Positions 25,001 to 37,000 of a stretch of DNA of 60,000 nt are shown here, piece by piece. Numbering within the stretch: position 1 is the stretch's first letter; each line of letters starts with the position of its first letter. The translations under genes were made by a program, and so were the position numbers. Origin of the DNA: Symsagittifera roscoffensis (lineage: Eukaryota > Xenacoelomorpha > Acoela > Convolutidae); contig NC_087062.1 of assembly GCF_963678635.1 (NCBI RefSeq), positions 43,912,395 through 43,972,394 on the forward strand. Direction: 5' to 3'. The notes under the pieces are model-generated. The model saw only the letters and a program-made list of their open reading frames with translations. It ran no database searches and was not told where the DNA came from.

Positions 25001-28000
25001 TAATAATAATAAATTGTTTCCAAACGATATCTAGTTACAGAGTTATTTATAAAAAAATTTACGGGGCCTAGGAAATTATATGATAAGCAAATTAGACGGA
25101 TGCTACAAAAACGAAATTAGACGAAACTTTTTAACAGATCTGGCATTTGCTAAAAGGAAAGGGCCAACAAAATTTTTTCTTAAGAGTCACAAAAAGAACA
25201 TAAAATGTCAATACCTATCAAAACAATTAGTTAAAATGAACATAAAATGTCAAATCCGAAAATTACAAGAGATTTTCGCATTGAATAAATTATGCATAAT
25301 TGACATGCAAAATTTTTGGCCACCGAAATTTAATTGTTGTCTGGAAAATATTTTTTTTTTCACGCAATTTGTCTGCGAACAATTTTAATCGCTCTCACAC
25401 TTTCGTCTATTTTCTCACAATTGCAGTTTTGCAAAATTGTCTAATTTCCTTTCAAGTGCCTCCGTCTAATTTGCTTATCGTCCAATTTCTCTACCCCCAA
25501 ATTTACAAATACAAATTGGAATCGTTTGGGAGAACACCATTAAGCCAACATGGCCCGTTTTCAGGTGTCTCATTAAGCCTAGAACAAAAAAATGGTTAAC
25601 TTCTAAGATCCAATGCAATGGACCGTTCTACCGGTAAACATTTATTTAACGTAAACCTCGTTATTCGCACCTTTAAACACTTCTCTATAAAAAATAATAT
25701 TAAATCGAACTGCCAGGGCCTCATAGCATGGTTGTTAGTGACATTGAGATTGAAGTGCCGGGTTCGATACTGACTAGGTCGCATTCTAGGAGTTGAGATT
25801 AAGACCAGAATAAGAACTCATTGAAGAATAGGCGAGCGGACATAAGCGCAAAGAGACACATTAGTACACATAGTGTTACCTCGAACAACAGTACCAACAT
25901 TCAGGAACTCAGAGTGATGAGTTGATTACAATTCTTTATCTCACCTGCAGTGCGAATAGTCCGCAGTCGTGGTAGGGGAAGTTGATGACTGAGGCATGTT
26001 GCACGTAGTGTCTCCTGTTCAGCACATTCAGATACATCCGCGAGTACATTCCTTTGCCAGGACCTCCTATAAGCGACAAAAAGAAAAATCTTGAAAAAAT
26101 CTTATGAAATGACACTTGTGACTCATCGATTTCCGTGATGAGCTGTACAGCTCTTGTGTTGGTCCTTTCCCCCGTGGATAAATGGTCTCAATCTTAATTT
26201 ACTCAAACATTTATTTTGCAAAAAAAGTTCAGAGGAGTGAATTTCAGCAAACTAAAAAGCCATGTGATAGACTGGGCTTCAGCTTGGCTTTTTAGTTTGC
26301 TTGGCTATCACATGGCTTTTTAGTTTGCTGAAATTCACTCCTCTGAACTTTTTTTGCAAAATAAATGTTTGAGTAAATTAAGATTGAGACCATTTATCCA
26401 CGGGGGAAAGGACCAACACAAGAGCTGTACAGCTCATCACGGCGAACCGCTGTTGTGCCCCTGTTAAAGAACTACATGCAATTTTTTTGGTATTTTTCTG
26501 GGTTGGGTAATGTTTCTTCACCCTCTAGCAACGAGAACGGATCATGGTGGGCCTCGAACATCCGACCTTTCGATTGAGAGGCGGAGACGTAACCACTTCA
26601 CCACCGCTCCCCGAACGAATACACGTGGGTTTGAATAAATCATACGAATACACGTGGGTTTGAACAAGCGAACAGATTTGAGAAAAGTATTCTAGAGTAA
26701 ATTGAAGCATGAACATTTTAAAACAAGGCTGTCAAGTTGAGATGTGTCCAAAAGTTTACTTTTTCATAAAATAATTTCTGTTCCGATACATCGTCTATTG
26801 CGCTATCTTTTTAGGGCAGATAAATTCATGCTGTTTAGGCAAATATCAACTTCCTTTTGTTTCACTCTTGTTTCATAGTCTCAATGTTTCTACACGGAGG
26901 CGAAGCTTAGCTTCGCAAACACAAGCGAGAACACAAAAAGCAGCTCTATAAACTGCAATAAGAAAAAGTAGAAATAAGCCTCGAAGTAGAAAAAAATCGG
27001 CTTTCTGTTCCGGTATTTCCGTCTCGGATTCGATCTGCGACCTACTGCAACCTAGAGATAGTGAGTCTTACGCATTACCCATTCAGCCACGCACGTATAA
27101 TAACAAACCCTATCCATAAATAAAGCAGAGAACAGATGCAATGAATTTTCTAATGCTAGAGATCGTGATTATAGCAAAAGTGCCAACAAATAAGTGAATA
27201 ATTTTAATGAAAACTTTTATTTGCGAGTTAGATTAGGAAAAATAAAGTCCGTACTAATACACTACGCTGCTGGTTAGTGTAATTAGAAAAAAAAGTTTGG
27301 TACTAATACAATTCGCTGCTTGCTAGTGTACACAAAAGTGTTTCGAGAGGTTATAAATGAGATTGACTATTTCCAATAAAATAGCAAGTCTGCATGCTTG
27401 GAAAACTTACACTCCTAATGAAAATGGGTTTCGTGAGATGAATTAAGATTGGTTAGTAGTGTATTACTTGACGCAACATCTTTCGAGCTGACTAGTCGGT
27501 TGACCTTAATAAGAGTAATTGAATTTTCGACAGCTTACTTTTTTGGCCTCGTTTGAATCAAACTTGAAACAAAACTGTTCCACTTGTTTAAAATGAAAGA
27601 GTATATTATCATAAACAAAGTATTTCAACTAAAAAACTATCAATATTGATTCCTGAATTCAAATGAATCAATTACACACACTATATACAGACATTGATTG
27701 TTTTGTACATTGATTAATTTTGTCGAGTATATAACGGATAGAAGTGAGCAGCAGTTACTTCAGTTGGAGATGAGTAACATTAACGTCGACGAAAAAGTGC
27801 GAAAACTTATTTAAAAAAAAGTTGCTCAATTGAAATTGGAGAACAAAATTGTGTAGGAAAAAGTTTTAAAAACACAAGAAAAACCAGTGAGAATAGTAGA
27901 CATGCTGATTCTAAGAGCTTTACACAGACAAAGACTGTTTGCTGCTATTGAGCATCCGTTTTGATGCAAGGAAAACTAGCGTGGTGACTATTGAGACAAT

Positions 28001-31000
28001 CAAAAAGATATTTGGAACAACAGCTTAGCCCATTCTACCGGGAAAAGTTCAGCCTGGGAGTATAACTGGTGTTAAATTGCGGTTTTTGCAGATGAAGACC
28101 AGATATTACACCTCAACTAAAAAACTCAATGTTAACCCATTAAATCGACAATGTATGCAATGTATGTAAAAAGGGATGACGACGGCTTCAATAATTGTAT
28201 GATATCAAGACTTGTAAAAGGCAGCTAATAGAAGTGCGAGAAAATAGTTCTTCGCCAGAACTGAAAAGAATTCTTATAGAAAACTGGTTTAAGTAATAGA
28301 GGAACTCTTTATGACTTGTAAATTAACCCTAATCTTTCTGTGCATGTAATTTTGACATAGTATTGAGTACTTTGAAAACAAATCAAGACAGAGATTTCAG
28401 CCATCAGGCTGAAACCCATGTCTTGGTCTCTTAATACAACACAGCCAACAGACAGCTGGAAAAGAGTCGATGAAAAAAATACCGTCGTTTTTTGAAAAAA
28501 TCTCAACTCGAAATTCGAAGAAAAAATAGATACTCTCAAAGTTCTTTGAATTGGGATTACTTATGATTGGAAGTGACCCAATTGAGAACACTAGATCGAT
28601 AGGTAAATTTCTTACCTGCTGTTCGATCACGAAGTTTGCCCTCCTTTCAACAAAAGAAATGAACTGACCTTACAAAGAACAAAAAGTAATCTTTTTTCAA
28701 ATTACTGTCGTTTTTTTCTCCGTGGTGCGATAAAAGGATCTGATCGAAAAACTTGAATTTAGGAATAATTGACAGTCTTAGTAAAATAGGAAAATTGGAC
28801 AACAGTTTTTGTAAAAAAATTTCAAAAGCAAACTCAAGATAAGAACGTCCTCAGGCGTTCATTAAGATTAAAAAACTTACTTGCAAATAGATATTCAAAA
28901 ATGATCAAAAAAACGATTACCTTTTACGGATTTTTTTTACCGAAATAGAAAATACTTACAGTCGAACAGCTTATAATTATTTTTCATAACAGTTACACAA
29001 AACGGTGCTTTTAAAAACGGCGCAACCGAGAAAAGAATTAAATGCAGAAATCTTCTCTGACTGCAAAATGGCAACATAATTGCATGGCACTTGATTATCT
29101 TATTCAGAGTATAAATCTTCTTGATGGCACCCAGATTTAATTTCTACTTTGATTCTGAGCTTTCGATTCATGACCGAAAATTAGTGAGTTAAGGACTGTG
29201 AACTTGCCAGCTGAGAATGAACTGCCTCCTCCCATGACGAAACTCAGCACTGTCGCTGGCACATAATCCTTGTGCAGAGAGGGTACGCTCTCAAGGCCAA
29301 TGACCACGTGAGCTAGCTCTGGAAGAGGGTTGTCACCACCTAATATAAATCAACATAATCTTAAACGACTATTCAGGTATCTTTTTCCCCGCGATAGATT
29401 GTTACTTTTCAATTTGAAAAAAAAGTCCTTTCAAAGTCCTCTCCCTCCAAACCTTATAAAATAAATGGTTAAATCATAATTTTTGTTAAACGCTAAGTTA
29501 ATACACAAGTTAAAGCTGCGTTCGCAAACAAGCGAAAAAAGAGCAAAAAGGGGCTCTAAGAAGGCACATAAAACTCACACAAATATTCCTTGAAAGAAAC
29601 TCACTCCAAGTTTTCACAAAAAATTGAACTTAAATTTGAGTCTAGTGAGCAAATTATTGGGACCAATACTCTTGCTTCAATTCGATTTACAAAGATCATC
29701 TAAGTCCATTGATATTTGGATCGATTACCCGCGCTTTTATAACTCACACAAACGCTATGAGCATTTTTTGTTCCAACTTTTGAAGAAAGTGTCGGAATAT
29801 GCAGGCTTGGGGGAGTTTTTTTTCCATTCAGACCAATTTAGATTTATCATTTGCCATTTTTGACATAACTTTGATAACAGCTCAACTACGTTTTTCGTTA
29901 ATTAGTGTTTACAAATATCCAATTTAGGATGAAAATGCGCAAAAAACGTCAACATTAATGCCCAGCAAATGCAATAAAATGAGTCTGGTTGGAAATCTAT
30001 CAAAGTCAAACTACGGCAAGTTAATTGCTCCAAATATCAAGTCAGTAGATGCAAAATTTATCATATTATAGCTTACAAAGGGCGTATGAGAAGATTTTAA
30101 AAAGAAAAAACCATTTTTTCACACAGAGGCGAAGCTTCGCTTCGCAAACACTAGCCAGAACACGAGAAAAAGCAATTTTATAAACTAGAATAAGAAAAAG
30201 TATAAATAGGCCTCGAGTTAGCAAAAATTCGGCTATATCTGTGATTCGAACCTGCAACTTTAAGATTAAGAGTCACACAAACCAATCACGGAAGCTGATT
30301 AATTCGTAGAAGATAGAAGAATAAACACCAGCAACAAATAAAGCAGAGAACAGATGCTATGCAATTTTCAATGCTGCAATAAAATTTCCAGATAAATGAA
30401 CACTTTTAATGAACACTTTCATTTGCGGATTGTTAAGTTAGAAAAAAGAAGGTTCGTAAAAACACATTAAGCTGACGATAGAGAAAATATCGTGAAAATT
30501 TACTTGATACGAGCAGTCTTGTTATAGATTAGAGCACACAGCCGGGAATAATTTGGTCGATCAAATTGACAGATTGCCAAAATTCAACTCTCTAAAACTT
30601 CACGAAAATTAATCGCAGCTTAAAACCTTCTTGTACTTGATCTTATGCTATCGATACCTTCAAAAAAGTATAAACATGTCCTGATAACCTAAACTTTGAT
30701 GTCATTGGCACAAATATTTCGCACTAAAATGTGCAACTGAGCGGTTATGATTGTGGACTGACCGTATATTACTACACTCGAGAGCGCGCTTAAGTAACAG
30801 AGCAAAAAAGGGGAAGAAAAAGGAAAAAGTTACAATCTCTGTCGTATTTCAAATAAATAGACAGAATTAACAAATATAAGGAGGTTAAGTAGAAAAAACA
30901 CGTTTTCTCAATTTTTACAAATTCAAACACAGTGGCGCAGCTGCAATTGAAAAAAAAAACACATACAAAAAGACCAATAATTAGCTCTAAGGCGATTGAG

Positions 31001-34000
31001 AGAAAAAAGACAAAAAAAACCTAATGGGTTTTGAGAAATAAACGACCTTAAAGCACAGCCCTCGCACATCCAAGCATTAAAGTAGACTTATATATGCAAC
31101 TGTGCCACTGAATCCTACAGAAACACTAGTCACTAAAGTGGAGAACACAGCCAATAAACTGCCAACATATGCAAAAAACTGACAACAAAATGAGCACTTG
31201 TATTTGCCTATTGGATTGGAAAAAAGTTGACCACGTAATTGAACACAACGCCCGCCAGTGTTAATACGCTGCTTGAACAAAACCCAATCATGTAACAACT
31301 CTAGCTTGCAAAAAAAACAATCACGAGTAAAGAGAATAACGAAATCTAGTTTAGTTTCGAAAAGTTTCCACACTTAATGAAACACCTGAGAACACATGAA
31401 GAACACTGAAATAAATTCAAATCCAGTTCGGAAAAAAATAATGGCTAGAATGAGCGACCTTGAGACTAATTTCCTGGGTTGGAACCTGTAGGATTTCTAC
31501 GAGTTGATATTGAACATCAGCCTAGGATTAAAAGAAACAGCAGGTCAAAATATTTTTCAAGAATTGAAAATCAAAGAAGACTTCATCATGGCAAAAACCT
31601 TAGTGTTGAGACTTCCGTTAAAACTATCTGCAACAGTTTTTGGTTTAGATAAAATCGATTAAATTTTCTCCATTTTTTGCGTTAATCTTTTCACTAATGT
31701 AATTTTAAGTACAAAATAATGTAATTCACATCTAGTTTCTCAGCAAATTAGCTGGCCTCAAAACAATTTGGAGTGATGAGCCGAATTAATTTGCACCCTG
31801 TGGAAATATAGCTCGCCTTTTTACCCCATAACTTTATGAAAAATAATAGCCCGTGAACTATCATTTGAAAGTTTGAGCACATGGCATCAATGTATTTCGA
31901 GATGGTGAAAAGTTCCAGAAAAAACGGTTAATTAAACAGTCGAAATAGGTCTAAAGTGAAAACAAAGCCGACATGGGAATAAAGGTTTTATCACTCTCTT
32001 CAAAAATCGGAACAATAACTAAAACTGCAAGCCAAACAAGTTAAAAAATATATCACTGGAGAAAAAACCGCCCGAGCCCAAATTTTCCGTCTTTTTTTCG
32101 AAAGTCGGAAAAATAAGGAAAGAAAAGGATCGAGCCAAATCGGGACTACATAATCTCTTTCACCATCGAAAAAAAACCAGTTTAGAGCATAAAAAAGCAC
32201 AGGCATCAGGAAAGAAAGAGCTAAACGATTGCTTGTATTGTACCTGTGACGGGTGTGAGTCTTTTGTCGATCCTCAGCTCTCCCCCAGTGTACTGTGCCA
32301 ATGACTCATCTACCTCCACTTTCTCTGCATCTCTGAATGAGGCATCCCCAAACACAAACATCTTCTCGGATAGCTTGCACAGCTCATCGTGGTCCACGCC
32401 TAAGCACACAGCCGCATGATTTTTGCTCAACTACTCAAGTTTTGGGGATAAGCCAACGTTTCGTCAAGTAGCGAAGAGAAATTCCAAAAAATTTCGAAAT
32501 AAGCCCAAAAAGATAAACTAATTTAATCATCCAGGAGACACTTTTTTAAAGAAATACATAGACTATTTTCATTTTACTGGAGGAATACAAACTCTAGACA
32601 CTCTTCAAAACATGTGAGACGTTTGCATGAAACAGCTTACCAACACCGGCAATGACAGTTCTCTCGGGTTGCATGTAAGTTGCCAAGTAGCTTCTCAGAT
32701 CATCTCTTTGCATCTTCTCCACGTTCTCTTTCGGGCAGAACTTGGGCAGACCCACGGTGTTTCCTCTGAAAGCCGCTCTGTGGATCATGTCATGCAGAAG
32801 AACATCCGGCTGCATTCTCGCTAAAGACTCTTCGTGGTCCTGAAATATCGAGACTAGGGTATTCAAGAAAGACTTGGAGTCTTTAACGCCTTCAAATATA
32901 ATTTGGGTCAGAACATTAAAGCTAGGGAGCACACATGTATGCATGAGCTCAGAACAGAAAACTGCGCCAATAAAGTTAAGAATAGCTGAGACCGTGATCT
33001 CACATAAGTGCAAGCTACCACTAATAGAACCTTCAATTTAAACCTGAACTCAAACCCAGCAGCACGTTCAAACAAATTATCATCTCAAAGTACTGACTTG
33101 TAGATCGAAATCGACGAGACTGCGTGCCATTTCCACTTCTTGTTCTGTTATTTGGGGGTGCAGTACTGCTTGGCTGAGGATGTCGAGACCTGTTTCCACT
33201 CCCCTATTTGAAACAGAGAGGGCATAGAAGGCGACATCTCTAGAGAACTGACAGTCGCAGATTCCTAAAACAATGAAAGAAGACATTCAGAGAATCACTA
33301 GTAGATTTGAGGAGGCAAAAGAAAAGTATGAGAAAGTTAACTTGGCTGTGATCTGAGGTGAAGTTTTAAGCCAACCAGAATCTTTTGCTCTCAAGTATAT
33401 GAAAAAATGGGAGAACAATAAGTTCTCTATGATCGTAGCGTGGTTGGTTTCGAACTGGTAAGTGAAATATACTAAACCACTCGAATTATATAGTTAAATG
33501 GCTTCGGCATAAAATATTTTGTTAAATTTGAACAAAGTGTGTTAAATTTGGTTCATTAATATGAATGTAAATTCCAATCAATCTTCCGTCGCCAATTTTG
33601 CTGACTAACCCCCGTGCTGGGCTAGTTTCTGTAGAATGAGGTCTTTGGAGTCAAAGTTGGCAGTGGAGCTGAATGCCATCTTCTCCAGGAAGTGAGTCAC
33701 TCCAGCAGGCGAGAACATCTCGAAACGACTGCCAGCACTAACACCCACCCCGAGGGTACAGAAGTTTCCTGCAACAAAATTAAAACGCCAATAAAACGCT
33801 TCGCTTCTAATCATTCATCCTTTCTGTAATACTAAGACTGAAAACTATTTTGATCGGTTAATTAAGCCATGCATACAAAAACAGCAAAAATATTAAATTG
33901 AGTTGTTTGCTGATTTATGTTACACATTCATGCTGATGTATGTTACTCTGAACACCATTTTCTGTCAATCAAAAGGAGCTAAGGCCATTTTGTCAAAATC

Positions 34001-37000
34001 AAAATTCGAAATGACCATTTTGCCCTAAAAAAATCAAAAACCGAAAATTTGTTTTTTTTTGTTTGCTTCGTATCTTTTTATGATAACAGCAGTCAATACA
34101 TTCGTAAACGTCTCTCATAATATCTGAAGTGATTCACAAATCTTATTTTACGGACAAAGTAAAGCTTGAATATTGATCAAAATTTACACAAACTATTGAC
34201 CTTTTGCTGCCTGCGTGGCGACGCGCACTCCATTGGACAGTGTTGTCACTTGTGTTGCACTCTGATGACCTTCATGCTGTGGCCTCTTTAAATGAGGGTC
34301 GGACGAAGAGGAGGAGACTGTTTCTAGTGGTTGGGATAGCCAGGGATAATCTGTCACTGTAGACCTTGATCCGGAACAAAACCTGCAAATTTTCGGTCAA
34401 AATTAAATGATTTTAATGAAAAAATTTGACGGGCTAAGAAATCAGAATGGGGCAACCATCAGGAGCTTCAAATCTTATTTTTCTTTTGAGAACATTTTTC
34501 ATCAAATGAAAAACAACCAACCTAGTTTTTCCTTCATTTCGTATATTACAAAGAACCAAAATGAAGTTACCTTTTTGATAAATGGCGAAAACAATGCTTG
34601 CTCATGTCAAATTAATCTAAAATGTACGTTTCATATTTATTTGAGCATTAGATAAAATTCAGCAAATACTGAGACCTAGAGTCTTCGTTAACGCCGAACA
34701 GAAAAAACTATTGCATAGAAACAATTGTCATGGGTGTTTTTTAATGAATACGGAGTCAAGTGAAATGCTTAATTTCTTTCTCTCGTAACTCATAGCATTA
34801 AAATTGCCAAGGAAAATTACTCAAAATGTGTAAAAAAAAACGATTGAAGAGCAGTTCTGAAGCAATAAACTACTCCCATGAGCCTTCGGACTACCAGGGT
34901 AATTTGCAGAAAACAAGTAGAAAGTAACAACGATAGGCGAACAACTTTCAGAATGATTTCTAGAGCTTGTTTTAAGAGCAGATGCATGGTCGCAACTGCG
35001 CTGATTGCACACCAATCAGCAACCTTTGTAAAGTGTTGAAACATTGTGAGAATCTGTTTAGGCTCTGTCTGGTCTGGAGGCAGTGGGCGAGACATTAGTG
35101 GAGCTGTGGATCAGCTACAACTTGATTGAGAAACTGAAGGGAGTACATGTGCTGAAGAAGCTGCAGATACTCTACATGAGCAACAACCAGGTCAAGGACT
35201 GGTCCGAGTTCCAGAGACTCAACGACATTCCAGCCCTCAAGGCAAGCAATCATGATCATATTCCAACCCGTTTCAAAATCATTCATAATAAACGGTGACA
35301 TGAAATTTCAAGTGCTTTCAGAATGTCAGTTTGAGTTTCGTGAAAAAATGTCCTCTGTTGACGCTCTTGCTTCTGTTATTGACAGTATTCAGCTTTACTT
35401 TGTGAAAAACATTAAACCAGCGGGCTGCTTTTTAGACTTCCAGAAAGCGTTCGACACTGAATCATCAGAAGCTTCTTTCAAAGCTCGAAATATACGGATG
35501 CAGAGGCAATGCTAATAAACTTTAGTGAAAATTCAATTCACCGATTGCAATAGGCAAATTAGGTAATTTTTCTTCCAACTGAAAACCAAAAAATTAAGGT
35601 GTGCCGCAAGGCTCAGTAATAGGACCTCTTTTGTTTCTAATCTACATCAATCATTTACCCAAACGTTGTGATGGTACAAAGGGGGGTTTTGTTTGCCGAT
35701 GATACAGCTATAAGTCAACAGTAGAAAAATTGACTCAATTTCACAAGATCTGGAAAATGTTAACCAACGTTTGAAACCCAACAGTCTTACACTAAACCAA
35801 GATAAAACAACAGTTATTAAACTCAGCAATACCTCAACAGAAAACCTTTATACAAAAATAAACGGTACGAAAACGGAACAGGTTCAATCTGCCAAATATT
35901 TGGGTATACATGTATCTGAGAAATTCAACTCCATAGTTCGTATTCAGTTTGTTTCATCAAAAATGCTTAATATTGTGGACTTATGTACTATATCAAATAT
36001 ATTTTCCATCAAAAACACGTCTTCAATTTCAATAATTTTTAAAATTAAACCAGTAGTTCAAAATGGCGTGCTTGTGTATGGATGCACATCTATTAGCAAT
36101 TTGACCCCAATTCTTAAACTGCAACCGAGATTAGGCCGCAATATTTTCAATTAGCGATATCGAGAAAGTGTTAAGGTTGAAAGGGTGCAAAATGATTGTG
36201 AACAGCAATCCGAACCTAATATAATTTCAAAAAAAGAGGGAACTTCGAAGCTCGTCGCTGGGAATTTTATTTCAGTATACCAGTGGCACGGGGGTGAAAC
36301 TAATGATAAGACGTAGACTATCAACAGTTTTCAACTCCGCCTATTCTGTCTTGCTTTTAAGATAGAACTGCCGGTACTAAACGCGGAAAAAGGAGGAGGG
36401 TAGACGTCAGGAAGGGCATCCCGTCTTAAAGACTTCGGTCTGAAACTGCTCTGAAAAGGGCACCGCTGCAAACAACTCACGGAAAATCAAACAAGCAATA
36501 ACCCTCAGTCCCGTGTGCCCCTTAAATGGGGAGGAGGTGCTGAGAATCTCACGACTTCAACTACTAATATGAATCATACTATTATGTATAAGACGAAAAC
36601 CCACCCAAGAAAAAAATTCGTTCCGACTATGCCCGTGGAACGTTGGTACACTAAAAGAAAAATGCCTTGAGGTATGCAAAAGTCCAGAAAGAAGAAGGAT
36701 ATCGGTGTGCTCTCTACAAGAAAATCATTTCAAAGAAAGCAGCACAAGAAGTTTTGGAGATGGCGACCACAAATTTAAGTTTTTTTGGCACGGAAACTCA
36801 GAAGGCTCAAATGGATTTGCAATAGCCATCAATGCTCGATTTATTGAAACTGTTCTGGAAGTCAGTAGAGTAAATAACGCGTTATGCGCCTAAGACTTGT
36901 ATTAGGGCATACTGTGTGTAATGTTCTCTACCTGACCAAGAATGTACTTTCCTGTGTGGTGACTTTAATGAATACTTCGGTGAGTAGCGCCAGGAATTTG

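Noticed and set aside
26525-26615. Functional tRNA gene
   Set aside because: The A and B boxes are good, but the acceptor and anticodon stems do not pair. The same holds for the other tRNA-like modules, so all are treated as tRNA-derived repeats.
33420-33480. tRNA-like ggttggtttcgaactgg
   Set aside because: Too compressed to place A and B boxes at tRNA spacing. Probably chance.
34817-35095. Candidate first exon of PMPCA (hydrophobic/basic minus-strand frame)
   Set aside because: I found no donor with the phase needed to join the exon starting at 34382, and the frame overlaps DNAL1 exon 3 in antisense. The true presequence exon stays unidentified.
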